39,312 nucleotides of DNA, taken from the IMG/VR virus record IMGVR_UViG_3300047470_000312, positions 1 through 39,312 of that record; one strand, given 5' to 3'. Below the pieces are notes generated by a model. The model saw only the letters and a program-made list of their open reading frames with translations, made no database searches and was not told where the DNA came from. The translations under genes and the position numbers were made by a program. Positions within the stretch are counted from its first letter, which is position 1. Every line of letters begins with the position of its first letter. Of this stretch, positions 1-7,253 are shown one piece after another. The DNA is from a virus.

Positions 1-1875
1 CTAGAAAAGCTTCTCGCGAAGTACCGAGCAAAGCGCGCACCAATTGATGCAGCGATGATCGCCAATGAGCGAATTGATCGCCATGACAATGAGCGCCTTG
101 ATGCTTTGCAGCGCGAATATGCTCGCCTGCTTGCCGAGTTGGCAGCTCGAAAGCGTTTCTTTGAACAGCAAAAAGAAACCCTCGATGCTGCAAGTCAATT
201 CCCTTGGTCAACGGGTACCGAAGATGGTAAAAAGGCTCTCCCGCACCAAATTGATGGCGCTTACCGTTTGCTCTCGGCCCAGCGAGCAATTCTAGGCGAT
301 AAGCCCGGTCTTGGCAAGACGCTCGAAATCATCATGACCATTGACCTTTTGCGCACTACAGGCAGTGGCAAAAAGGTTCTCATCTTCACGCCAAAGTCAG
401 TTCTCGCGGACTTTGAGAGAGCTTTCAAGAAGTGGACCAACCCAACTTTCGTTCACGTGCTGAATCAAAGTACCAAGGGTTCAAAGGATGCGATCCTTGA
501 GGCGTTTGCTCATTTCCCCGAGGGAATCATCCTCACGAACTATGAGATTTGGCGACGCAATCCGCAGACTTTGACAGCTCTCAAGGCAGCCGGTTTTGAT
601 ACGGTCATCTTGGATGAGGCGCACGTTCTCAAGAACGCTAAGTCACAGGTTTCGTCCGGCGTGCGTGAAATCATTTACGCCGACAACCGTTGCCCAAAGT
701 GTGGGCAGGGTAACATTCACACCGGCGCTTTGGTCATGGTTTGCCTGACGTGCGAATACCGCGCTGGCAAGACGGGCGAATTTTGCTCGGTCAAGAACGT
801 CTACCATGCTACAGGTACGCCAATTCTAAATGAGCCTGCCGACCTTTGGCCGTTGCTCAACATGATTGACCGCGTATCTTTTCCCACTCAAAAGGCTTTC
901 CTGAACGATTACTGTGAGCAACAGTACAATTACGATCGCGAACAGTACTATTGGACTTTCGGCTCTGGCGGTTCGGAACGTCTGCTCAAAAAGCTTGGCA
1001 TGAGGTATACCGCTCGAAATCGTGATAGTGCCGGAGTTAAAATGCCGCCACAGGAAGTCGTTCACCACTGGCTAGAATTGGATGAGGAAAAGTACCCAAA
1101 GCACACGGCGTTTGTAAAGAAGCTGCGCGATGAAGCTCGAATTGCTTTCAGCAAGGAAGAGCAAATGACCGCAGATCAGACCTTGGCTTGGTATATTCGA
1201 ATGCGTCAGGCCGCCTCATGGCCCGATGCGATTGAAATCAAGGGCTGCGCTCACGAACCAAAGTGCTATTGGGTCGACCCCGAAACCAACGAAGAAAAGA
1301 TCAAGTGCGAAAACCCCACGGTCATCTTTCCCAAGCCGGGCACTCCGCCGGTTAACGAAAGCGTCATGATGGATGAGGCTGAGAATATCATCAATGAGGC
1401 CGTCGAAAGTGGCGACCGCATTGTGGTCTTTTCCATGTACCGTAAGGTGATCGCAGAACTTGAGCGACGTTGTCTGGAAAAGGAACTTCGTGTCGGAGTT
1501 TTGACGGGCTCAACAGCTAACGCAAAGCGTCAGGCTCTCATTGATGATTTCAACGCCAACACCACAAAGGTTGGTGAGCATCGGTGGGATGTTCTCATCT
1601 GTCAGAACAAAACAGCGGCTGTCGGTCTGAGTCTTCACGGTGCGCAGCAATTGCTCTGCGTTGAGCGCGAATGGAACCCCGGTCTTGAACAGCAAATGTT
1701 CGACCGAGTTCGGCGACTCGATTCACAGTACGACACAATTGTGCACGTGCTCCATTTGGCGGGATCGGCAACGGATCTGATTGATGCCATTATCGAACAG
1801 AAGGCTGGAATGCTCGAAGACCACGAAAGTCGTGTTGACTATCGTGAAATCATGAAGAAGTATTTGGAGGACTAA
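1..1875 (+). CDS. SNF2-family DNA helicase/translocase (5' end cut by window)
   Basis: Superfamily 2 ATPase that would remodel or unwind DNA during replication or recombination. The frame is open from base 1, so the start lies outside; residues here are counted from the first ATG at 55. Motif I GLGKT is at about 85-89, the DEAH box at 187-190, motif III-like ATGTP at 252-256 and motif VI QMFDRVRRL at about 547-555, the SWI2/SNF2 order. A zinc ribbon (C213, C216, C230, C233) is inserted between DEAH and ATGTP. The N-terminal segment is a charged helix. It heads the early operon and its stop overlaps the next start (TAATG). The missing N-terminus may be the fragment at the right edge of the window. 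Confidence 0.9.
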   Translation, partial: LEKLLAKYRAKRAPIDAAMIANERIDRHDNERLDALQREYARLLAELAARKRFFEQQKETLDAASQFPWSTGTEDGKKALPHQIDGAYRLLSAQRAILGDKPGLGKTLEIIMTIDLLRTTGSGKKVLIFTPKSVLADFERAFKKWTNPTFVHVLNQSTKGSKDAILEAFAHFPEGIILTNYEIWRRNPQTLTALKAAGFDTVILDEAHVLKNAKSQVSSGVREIIYADNRCPKCGQGNIHTGALVMVCLTCEYRAGKTGEFCSVKNVYHATGTPILNEPADLWPLLNMIDRVSFPTQKAFLNDYCEQQYNYDREQYYWTFGSGGSERLLKKLGMRYTARNRDSAGVKMPPQEVVHHWLELDEEKYPKHTAFVKKLRDEARIAFSKEEQMTADQTLAWYIRMRQAASWPDAIEIKGCAHEPKCYWVDPETNEEKIKCENPTVIFPKPGTPPVNESVMMDEAENIINEAVESGDRIVVFSMYRKVIAELERRCLEKELRVGVLTGSTANAKRQALIDDFNANTTKVGEHRWDVLICQNKTAAVGLSLHGAQQLLCVEREWNPGLEQQMFDRVRRLDSQYDTIVHVLHLAGSATDLIDAIIEQKAGMLEDHESRVDYREIMKKYLED

Positions 1876-2054
1876 TGCCCACCAAAAAATGGAACACAGA
1901 GGAAAACGAATTCCTCATGAGCGCCGCCCATAAGCTTCCGTGGGAAACCATAGCCACAACTTTGGGTCGCTCGGAAGCTGCATGCAAGGCACATTTCGAA
2001 AAGATCCGTAAGCTGCGAATTGCTACGGGTCATTGGAAGGGCATCGAGGTCTGA
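1875..2054 (+). CDS. Small Myb/SANT-like DNA-binding protein
   Basis: This 59-residue protein starts at an ATG sharing one base with the helicase stop, so the two are probably translationally coupled. The N-terminus KWNTEENEFL followed by LPWETIATTLGRSEAACKAH has the spacing of a three-helix Myb/SANT or Trihelix-like fold: tryptophan, acidic helix, then a GRS turn before the recognition helix. Such small domains bind DNA or tether to a larger partner. The partner could be the adjacent helicase, but that is inference from position only. No other domain is visible. Confidence 0.7.
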   Translation: MPTKKWNTEENEFLMSAAHKLPWETIATTLGRSEAACKAHFEKIRKLRIATGHWKGIEV

Positions 2055-2055
2055 A

Positions 2056-2232
2056 ATGTTCGAGTATCGGGATAACCGAAAGTTCTGCTCCATCCATCCC
2101 GATACCGAACTTTCATATGGTTCGATCAAATTGAAGAAGACCTTTAAGGCAACTCTAGTTTGCCAAAAGTGTGACAGTTTGGTCGAAGACCTCAAGCAAA
2201 CCAAATCGCCAAAAGATAGGTTCCTAAAGTGA
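2056..2232 (+). CDS. Small zinc-finger-like protein, unknown function
   Basis: A 58-residue basic protein beginning at the ATG one base after the upstream stop. It has C11 and H14 near the N-terminus and a CxxC pair at C36/C39, a layout that could hold one zinc ion. I do not recognise a named family. It is one of several small Cys-containing proteins in this early operon and its stop overlaps the next start (GTGA). Confidence 0.6.
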   Translation: MFEYRDNRKFCSIHPDTELSYGSIKLKKTFKATLVCQKCDSLVEDLKQTKSPKDRFLK

Positions 2233-2348
2233 GAGACGACGGACCGTTCAACGAAGAACAACCCATCATCGACTATCTTGAAAGCTCCATCTATGATGAC
2301 GAGCCTTCTCTTGACGATTTCGATGACGATTTCGATGACGAGGACTGA
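2229..2348 (+). CDS. Short acidic protein, unknown function
   Basis: A 39-residue product from a GTG that overlaps the upstream stop as GTGA. The C-terminal half is almost entirely Asp/Glu with a repeated DDFDDDFDD segment, encoded by a repeating gacgatttcgat unit. Very acidic short phage proteins often act as DNA mimics or bind basic host proteins, but nothing here proves that. The alternative is a chance frame; the tight overlap and lack of a gap argue for a real gene. Confidence 0.5.
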   Translation: MRDDGPFNEEQPIIDYLESSIYDDEPSLDDFDDDFDDED

Positions 2349-2364
2349 AAACCTCAAATCAAAT

Positions 2365-2718
2365 TAGGGTCCCATACCGCACCTGTGGCCGGTGCGCAAG
2401 GGCATCTAGACTGTATGGGTGATGAACCCACTACAAAGGGTGTCCAATTTTTAGGCTTTCGTACCCCTTCCCTGGTGTTTCCCTTACCGTTCAGTACGCT
2501 ATACTGGGTACTAGAGCGGGCCGGTAGGGGTTGAGAGCCTTACGGTTTGCTTCCCCCTGACTCCCTCCCGTCACACTGACACCCGTTTCGGGAGGGAAAA
2601 GGGGAGAACCTGAGTTAGCGGTAGCTTTTAGCAAGTGCGGGCATGATGAAAGTTTGGGCGGCCACCCCAAATGAGTAATCGCGAATGGTCGCAGACTCCT
2701 AAAAGCTACCGCTAATTT
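2365..2718 (+). ncRNA. Candidate structured noncoding RNA or leader region
   Basis: The 390-base gap between genes contains at least six perfect or near-perfect complementary segments. Helix 1: 2371-2377 with 2413-2419. Helix 2: 2378-2383 with 2391-2396, stacked on helix 1. Helix 3: 2481-2488 with 2523-2530 (one G-U), enclosing hairpin 2492-2496/2502-2506. Helix 4: 2562-2570 with 2589-2597. Helix 5: a perfect 17-bp pairing 2615-2631/2699-2715 enclosing hairpin 2653-2658/2666-2671 and stem 2673-2676/2695-2698 with 2681-2684/2689-2692. Loop bases 2578-2584 complement 2438-2444, giving a possible pseudoknot. A -10-like TATACT lies at 2500-2505 without a good -35. A T-rich stretch follows helix 5. 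It may be a free RNA or the leader of the next gene. Confidence 0.6.
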
Positions 2719-2739
2719 TATTTTAGGGAGAAGGAAAAA

Positions 2740-2943
2740 GTGGCCGCTGGAATCAAATGCTTAACTTGTAACAAACTAATGAAGCGTCATGAGCATGAAC
2801 CTGAGATGTTCATTTGTTCAGGCTGCTACACCCATATTCATTCTTCTTATGCCACTCGCAACATGGCGAAAATGAGAAGAGTTTTCGTTCGCACAGGCCG
2901 CAGAAGTAAGTGGACTCTGATGTACGGAATGGGGATCAAATGA
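2740..2943 (+). CDS. Small zinc-ribbon protein
   Basis: A 67-residue basic protein from GTG 2740, preceded by a purine-rich AGGGAGAAGGA ribosome site. CxxC pairs at C7/C10 and C26/C29 form a standard four-cysteine zinc ribbon, with an Arg/Lys-rich C-terminus that could contact nucleic acid. It is the first gene after the structured noncoding region, so its expression may be controlled by it. The stop overlaps the following ATG (ATGA). Family not recognised. Confidence 0.7.
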   Translation: MAAGIKCLTCNKLMKRHEHEPEMFICSGCYTHIHSSYATRNMAKMRRVFVRTGRRSKWTLMYGMGIK

Positions 2944-3152
2944 ACTGGCTAGATTTTCGAGCGGAGCCGATTAGCATGGTGCCCAAGATTGAAGTCCTAT
3001 TCATAGGCAAGAACGAAAACAACGAAAGTGTCTACACGGCAAATTGCCCCATCGATGAGTGTCAGTGGTCTGACATTTCTACTGACTTCGAGGGACTTGA
3101 AGCTGACGCAGATGCGCACGAACAATGGCACGCGGAGGGTAGGCCAGAGTGA
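2940..3152 (+). CDS. Hypothetical protein, 70 residues
   Basis: Starts at the ATG overlapping the upstream stop as ATGA. The middle has a short two-cysteine element (CPIDEC) and a C-terminal AHEQWH segment, compatible with a single C2H2-like metal site. No named family is recognised. The stop overlaps the next GTG (GTGA), so genes 2740-3391 are probably one coupled translation unit. Confidence 0.65.
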   Translation: MNWLDFRAEPISMVPKIEVLFIGKNENNESVYTANCPIDECQWSDISTDFEGLEADADAHEQWHAEGRPE

Positions 3153-3391
3153 GAATCAACGGCAGTCGGGCTGTAAAAATTCGAGCTATCGTCGAGTTTA
3201 TCAAAGCCGAGATCGCATCTGGTAATTTAAAATCAGGCGACAAGGTTCCCAGCGGTTTGGAGCTTTGCAGGTTGTTTAAGGCGACCACAAACAACGTCTG
3301 TGATGCGAGAAAGATTCTGGTGGATGAAGGTATCCTCGGGGTGCTTTCAAAACCTACCAGAGAAAAAGAAGCAGGTACCTGGGTCATCTAG
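3149..3391 (+). CDS. GntR-like winged-helix DNA-binding protein without effector domain
   Basis: This 80-residue protein consists of little more than a winged helix-turn-helix. The pattern IVEFIKAEIASGNLKSGDKV, then a Pro-Ser turn and a helix ending with ARKILVDEGILGVL, matches the GntR N-terminal domain (I..G.L..GD.VPS...L......T.......L..EG). GntR proteins normally carry a C-terminal ligand domain of 150 or more residues, absent here, so it is probably a constitutive phage regulator. Two ATCTAGAT palindromes lie at its stop codon and are candidate targets. Confidence 0.8.
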   Translation: MRINGSRAVKIRAIVEFIKAEIASGNLKSGDKVPSGLELCRLFKATTNNVCDARKILVDEGILGVLSKPTREKEAGTWVI

Positions 3392-3408
3392 ATTATGGTA
3401 ATCTAGAT
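3386..3408. promoter_or_regulatory. Double ATCTAGAT element (hairpin or operator)
   Basis: The self-complementary octamer ATCTAGAT occurs at 3386-3393 and 3401-3408, separated by TATGGTA. It can form an 8-bp hairpin with a 7-base loop or serve as paired protein sites. It sits between the GntR-like gene, whose stop it contains, and the HNH gene. No T-tract follows, so it is not a classic terminator. Confidence 0.45.
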
Positions 3409-3437
3409 CGGTGGCATAGAGTTTAAAAGGAGGTCTT

Positions 3438-3989
3438 ATTAAGTGCGTAGCTCACCTGACAGGATTCAAATGGGAATGTCAAACTCCAGAGGATTGCGAG
3501 AGTTCTAGTGGACCTGTTGAGTATTCTTTTTCTGATTCTGTTTTGGACGACAGTGGGCGTTCTGATTTGGAGACGGAGGACGAAGAAGAAATAGAGCTAC
3601 GCACTTATAAAGACGATTCAGCGCTCCGTGACCAGCAATCCACGGGGCGAAAGCGTGCTGCCCGCGCATACCCTATGGATGAAACCGCAGTATGCGAATG
3701 GTCCATGCAAAACAATTGCGGTGGAGGTAAGTTCCCAATAACGGGTTGTGCTGGTAACCTACAGCAAGCACGTCATCACGGACCTGACAAAAACACTTTG
3801 AACAACGAGAAGGGAAACGTTCACCGAATTTGTCACACGTGCCACAATCGCTGGCACACTTTGAATGATCCAAATTATGTATGGGGTGGTCTGTATGACG
3901 CCCATGCTCCTGTCATTGCGACAGCTGAAAGTCTCCTTGCCAGTGATGTTTTCTGGAAGGATCGCAAGGTAGTGAAAGCAAAGGACTAA
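3438..3989 (+). CDS. HNH endonuclease with probable ATT start
   Basis: Predicted DNA nuclease of the HNH fold. The core runs from C104 through ARHHGPDKNTLNN (H113, H114), N127-V-H129 and ICHTCHNRWH (C132, C135, H136, H140), the metal-binding and catalytic pattern seen in many actinophage HNH proteins. The N-terminal third is acidic with C3, C14 and C20. No ATG, GTG or CTG lies near the strong AAAGGAGG at 3425-3433 in this frame; ATT 3438 sits four bases after it. The next in-frame start, TTG 3543, has no ribosome site and would drop a coding-looking segment. A GTG at 3443 is in another frame and stops after 21 codons. Role: homing, packaging or recombination nick; unresolved. Confidence 0.8.
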   Translation: MKCVAHLTGFKWECQTPEDCESSSGPVEYSFSDSVLDDSGRSDLETEDEEEIELRTYKDDSALRDQQSTGRKRAARAYPMDETAVCEWSMQNNCGGGKFPITGCAGNLQQARHHGPDKNTLNNEKGNVHRICHTCHNRWHTLNDPNYVWGGLYDAHAPVIATAESLLASDVFWKDRKVVKAKD

Positions 3990-3990
3990 A

Positions 3991-4260
3991 ATGAACAGGC
4001 CCGATCATCTTCTAGTTGCGCTCACGGCTTTGGTGAAGCTGAAGAGCACACACGAAAGCGCCCACTCTCTGCGAATCAAATTGGCCTCAAAAATAGTCGA
4101 CTCAGTTAACGCTTTCATATGTGATGAGGTTTTGGATGCGGTCGACAAGACCAGGCCAAATCATATGACGTGGGAGCAGGTTGGCAATGTCATGGGGCTT
4201 TCAAAGAGTGCAGTGTTTTCCAGGTACGGCACCAAAAAGAAAAGGGGGTACGACAATTAG
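3991..4260 (+). CDS. Sigma-region-4-like helix-turn-helix protein
   Basis: An 89-residue protein with a C-terminal helix-turn-helix: MTWEQVGNVMGLSKSAVFSR, where W-E-Q-V, the G-L-S turn and the following recognition helix match sigma-70 region 4 and related domains. The last residues are basic. The N-terminal half is helical and may dimerise. It lies one base after the HNH stop. It could modulate host RNA polymerase or act as an ordinary repressor; there is no sigma region 2, so it is not a full sigma factor. Confidence 0.7.
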   Translation: MNRPDHLLVALTALVKLKSTHESAHSLRIKLASKIVDSVNAFICDEVLDAVDKTRPNHMTWEQVGNVMGLSKSAVFSRYGTKKKRGYDN

Positions 4261-4534
4261 TCCAACTGAGCTAACCCTAGAAGAGCGAATTGCAGTAGCC
4301 TGCTATCACAATATCTTCGCCAAATGGGTAGTTGACAGCACCCACGGTCATAGTGTATGCTGCCACTGTGGCAAGCCTTCTCCAGAGGCTGTGCTACGAA
4401 ATTGTTTCGACTGTGGCAATGAGTTCATTATGCCATTCAATTGGAAGTGGCAACCGAAAGTGTCGGTACTCTCAACCGGCCAAATGGTAGAAAATGAACT
4501 TCTTTGCCCACGATGCAATGGCGAGACCTCTTAG
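4256..4534 (+). CDS. Zinc-binding protein with probable ATT start
   Basis: From ATT 4256 this gives 92 residues with six or seven cysteines: CCHC at 35-38, CFDC at 50-53 and CPRC at 84-87, consistent with one or two zinc sites. ATT 4256 overlaps the upstream TAG as ATTAG and has AAAGGGGG at 4241-4248, seven bases before it. The only in-frame ATG (4187) or TTG (4181) would overlap the upstream HTH motif by over 70 bases. Function unknown; the N-terminal LTLEERIAVACYHN helix resembles a small DNA- or RNA-binding module. Confidence 0.65.
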   Translation: MSPTELTLEERIAVACYHNIFAKWVVDSTHGHSVCCHCGKPSPEAVLRNCFDCGNEFIMPFNWKWQPKVSVLSTGQMVENELLCPRCNGETS

Positions 4535-4536
4535 TT

Positions 4537-4554
4537 AGACTTGTGGCCAAGTCT
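4537..4554. other. Perfect 7-bp hairpin between genes
   Basis: AGACTTG at 4537-4543 and CAAGTCT at 4548-4554 pair around the tetraloop TGGC. It lies just after the zinc-protein stop and before the nuclease gene. There is no T-tract, so it is more likely an RNA processing or stability element than a terminator. Confidence 0.5.
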
Positions 4555-4586
4555 CTCGAAGGGTAAAGTAAAACTCTCAAGACGTT

Positions 4587-5588
4587 TTGTCAGTGGTCGA
4601 TGAAATGTCTAGCAAACAGAAAAGGGTGTCAGCACAAGTGTCTCAAGTTGGCGTTTCCAACACTGAGGTTCAGGCTGGTTACAATTGCGAAGGCCAGTGG
4701 GCTTTTGCGTTTCATCCTGAACAGCATTTCCAGCTCAAGTACATGGGCAAAGCTCGCACGCGAGGAATTATCGGCCACTCGGCGCTCGAAATGTTTTATA
4801 TCGGGCTCAAGGACGGAAAGCCTTACGACGAGTGCGCCGAAAAGGCTCTCAGCTACATTCAGGATTTGCGTGTTGCCGAATTGAAGCTCGAAGAATGGGC
4901 GAACCCGGAGCGACTCGAAATCCTCAACTATCTTTACACAATCCTCGAAGAGTATTTCAAATACTACGAGGATGACGCAAAGTTTTGGCGAATCCTTGAC
5001 GTGGAGAGTTTCCACGCAATGGAGCATCCCGGCGAGAACGATTTCTATCTGCCGATTCGTCTCGACCTGGTTGTTTACCAGGAAAAGGGGCCTTTCGCTG
5101 GAGAGATTTCCCCTCTGGATCACAAGTTCGCTTACGACTTTTGGAAGCGCACAAAGTGGGTCCAGAATTCCCAGCTGCCGCTCCAAATTCGTGCTTTGCG
5201 TAAGACAAAGTATAAGGGCATTCGTGAAGTTGTAGTTCGTCGAGCTATTGTAAACCAGCTCCGAACACGTGAACTGAATGACCCTAAGCCGTACGAACTT
5301 TTCAGGCGCGAGTTTCCCACTTACACCGAGAAAATGATTGAGAACGTTTTCATCAATCATCAGCGTTCTTCGGTGCGTTTGGCGTACCTGAAGCGAAATG
5401 CACTTGATGAAGTTCGCGACGAGCTGCGCTTTGCTCTGGGTTCAAGTGCATGCCAATACTGCGACTTCAAGGATCTGTGCGATGCAGGCTTTGAAGAGCG
5501 AGATCAAACGAATGTAATCGCCGCGCTGTTGAAGCCGAATGAGTACGGCTATCCGCCTCTTGAGGAAATTCGCCGTGAGCGGGATTAA
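4587..5588 (+). CDS. Cas4/RecB-type PD-(D/E)XK exonuclease
   Basis: Predicted single-strand exonuclease with an iron-sulfur cluster, acting in recombination-dependent replication or end processing. Visible elements of the fold: GH at 63-64, D160 in PIRLDLVV, D178-x-K180 in PLDHKF, and a downstream Q-rich helix. C34 together with the C-terminal triplet C289, C292 and C298 (CQYCDFKDLC) matches the four-cysteine Fe-S arrangement of Cas4 and AddB. The 333-residue length fits actinophage Cas4-family exonucleases. There is no cas1 or cas2 nearby, so this is a phage recombinase partner, not CRISPR adaptation. The start is uncertain among TTG 4587, GTG 4593 and ATG 4605; none has a strong ribosome site. 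Confidence 0.85.
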   Translation: MSVVDEMSSKQKRVSAQVSQVGVSNTEVQAGYNCEGQWAFAFHPEQHFQLKYMGKARTRGIIGHSALEMFYIGLKDGKPYDECAEKALSYIQDLRVAELKLEEWANPERLEILNYLYTILEEYFKYYEDDAKFWRILDVESFHAMEHPGENDFYLPIRLDLVVYQEKGPFAGEISPLDHKFAYDFWKRTKWVQNSQLPLQIRALRKTKYKGIREVVVRRAIVNQLRTRELNDPKPYELFRREFPTYTEKMIENVFINHQRSSVRLAYLKRNALDEVRDELRFALGSSACQYCDFKDLCDAGFEERDQTNVIAALLKPNEYGYPPLEEIRRERD

Positions 5589-5787
5589 CTTTCTCGAAAA
5601 GATCTGGTCGGTTGAAATCTATCACCGAAACCAGGGGAGCGACGGTCTTTGGTTTAGGGCCGTCAATGCGGACACCGAAAAGGAAGCGTTGATTTTGGCG
5701 ACTAACCTTTTCGAAGCTGAGGGCCTGAATTCGGTCCTCATCGACAGGTACGTAATCGCTGAACTGTTGCCGCCAGGAGGTGACTAG
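5575..5787 (+). CDS. Small hypothetical protein between nuclease and ATPase
   Basis: A 70-residue protein from GTG 5575, with GAGG nine bases upstream, overlapping the nuclease gene by 14 bases. It has a mixed alpha/beta look with a beta strand IWSVEIYHR, a helix TEKEALILATNLFEAEG and a strand YVIAEL, like a small ferredoxin-like or dsRBD-like fold. No cysteines and no named family. Its tight position between the Cas4-like nuclease and the Sak4-like ATPase suggests an accessory role in recombination. Confidence 0.65.
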   Translation: MSGINFLEKIWSVEIYHRNQGSDGLWFRAVNADTEKEALILATNLFEAEGLNSVLIDRYVIAELLPPGGD

Positions 5788-5789
5788 AA

Positions 5790-6578
5790 ATGCCAGCGGG
5801 CGAGCGGGATAAATCGAATGATGACCTCTATCTCAAATGGCTCATCGCAAAATCGAGAAGACCAGATGAAATTACCGCTAAGGTAATTTCAATCTTCTCT
5901 GAGGCGGGCGTCGGTAAAACGGTCCTGTCTTGTAGACTTGGGCGACGGATTTGCCTTATCACCGATGAAAAGAACGGTTCATCGTCGTTGATAAACCATC
6001 CGGACCTTAAAGGTAACGTGCGCGTCGTCCCATTTCATTCATGGGAGCGCACGACCGCAATTCTTCCACTCATCGAAGAAGGTTCGTTCCGTCATTATGA
6101 TGACGAACCATTTGACGCAGTCGTCTTCGATACAGTTTCCGGAATGCTCGGTCTTGAGCTTCAGGACATTGTGAAGAGTGGAGCGGCAACCGAAAAAGGC
6201 AAGGTGTCTGCCGAGGTTGCTGGACGCCCCGACTATTTGGTGTCGGAGCAACGAATTATCCCCGTGATGAGTGAAATCGCAAACCTCGAAAGAGTGACAG
6301 CGGTTCTCTTGTCGCATCAGCGAATTGGGGATAAGCTCACGCCGGGTGCAAATACTCGGATGGATGCACATGCGGCAGCTTTCAAAGTCATCAACAAGTA
6401 CGTTTCAGTCATGGCGTATTTGAAGATGGACCCACAAACGAAGCAACGCGTGCTCCAAGTGATGCCAAATGGGAATGGCGTTGCTGTGAAAACTAGGTAT
6501 CACTTCCCAAGTGAATTCGTCACCGATGACGAATTTGTGGCCCACATCGCGAAGTGGAAGGAAACAGACAATGTCTGA
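5790..6578 (+). CDS. Sak4-like RecA-fold ATPase (single-strand annealing/recombinase)
   Basis: Nucleotide-binding protein of the RecA core type. Walker A is AGVGKT at 39-44, preceded by strand KVISIFSE; Walker B is AVVFD at 110-114; a later AVLLSHQR strand could be the sensor. At 262 residues it matches short phage Sak4 proteins, which promote ssDNA annealing together with a partner SSB. The strong GGAGGTGA ribosome site is at 5776-5783. The next gene overlaps its stop and encodes a probable SSB, the usual Sak4 neighbour. A general AAA ATPase is the alternative. Confidence 0.8.
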   Translation: MPAGERDKSNDDLYLKWLIAKSRRPDEITAKVISIFSEAGVGKTVLSCRLGRRICLITDEKNGSSSLINHPDLKGNVRVVPFHSWERTTAILPLIEEGSFRHYDDEPFDAVVFDTVSGMLGLELQDIVKSGAATEKGKVSAEVAGRPDYLVSEQRIIPVMSEIANLERVTAVLLSHQRIGDKLTPGANTRMDAHAAAFKVINKYVSVMAYLKMDPQTKQRVLQVMPNGNGVAVKTRYHFPSEFVTDDEFVAHIAKWKETDNV

Positions 6579-7161
6579 GTACGGCGATGAAGTTGAGTTC
6601 GAGGGCGGCTTTTTCGATGAGGCCGGAATCACCGCAGAGCAGGTTCCCGACGACCCGTTTGGTTTCGGAAAGGACTTTTGGGCTCTCCGTGTGATGGAGG
6701 TCGGAAAGGCGATGGTGACGAAGAAGGCGGACAAGGTCGGCTTCATGGTCAAGTTCGGTGTCGATGACCCGCAGTTCCAGGGAACGCCTTTCGCCGATTC
6801 GATCGGAAATGGAAGTTGGTTCCAGCTTCCTGTCCCCCTTCACCTGCGTGACCGAATCTCCTGGGAGCCTAGTTCCGCCGAAGCCAAGGACGCAATGTTC
6901 AAGTTGGCGGAGCTTTACCAGGCACTCGGTTTCAAGCGTGACGAATTCGGCAGCATCAACGGACCGAAGCTGCTCGGTCGCGGAATGCTCGCTAAGATTT
7001 CCCCGAAGCGGAACGATCAGGGCTTTTGGAACTTCAATCTGTTCCAGATGAAGCCCCTGGACGAAAACGCCGCCCGTGGTGGAATCTCCACCGCAAAGCC
7101 TGCCAGTGGTAATGGAAAGACTGACGCGGAACTTCTCGAAGAAGAACTGAAGAACGCGTAA
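6571..7161 (+). CDS. Probable phage single-stranded DNA-binding protein
   Basis: A 196-residue protein from ATG 6571, overlapping the Sak4-like stop by eight bases. The N-terminus is acidic (YGDEVEFEGGFFDEA). The middle alternates strands with a long loop (WALRVMEVGKAM, KVGFMVKFGVDD, GSWFQLPVPL), like the DUF669-type OB-fold proteins found beside phage recombinases. It ends in a flexible Gly/Ser/Lys linker and an acidic tip (LLEEELKNA), a layout typical of SSBs that recruit partners through the tail. The assignment rests on layout and neighbours, not on a diagnostic motif. Confidence 0.6.
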   Translation: MSEYGDEVEFEGGFFDEAGITAEQVPDDPFGFGKDFWALRVMEVGKAMVTKKADKVGFMVKFGVDDPQFQGTPFADSIGNGSWFQLPVPLHLRDRISWEPSSAEAKDAMFKLAELYQALGFKRDEFGSINGPKLLGRGMLAKISPKRNDQGFWNFNLFQMKPLDENAARGGISTAKPASGNGKTDAELLEEELKNA

Positions 7162-7170
7162 CCAAAAACC

Positions 7171-7204
7171 TGAGAGGGGGCACCAATTGTGGTGCCCCCT
7201 CTCA
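7171..7204. terminator. Long perfect hairpin after the SSB gene
   Basis: A 15-bp stem pairs 7171-7185 with 7190-7204 around a 4-base loop (core GAGAGGGGGCACC and its complement). No T-run follows (AAAGCACC), so it may pause polymerase, protect mRNA ends or terminate with a factor rather than act as a classic intrinsic terminator. Confidence 0.6.
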
Positions 7205-7253
7205 AAGCACCACCAACAAAATCCGACGCAAACCCCAGAAGGAAACCAAAGTC

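Noticed and set aside
2415-2531. A 38-residue ATG frame inside the structured gap
   Set aside because: No ribosome site, and its bases are used in several complementary helices; RNA structure explains the region better.
4587-5588. CRISPR adaptation gene (Cas4) implying a phage CRISPR system
   Set aside because: No cas1, cas2 or repeat array; Cas4-type exonucleases are common phage recombination genes.
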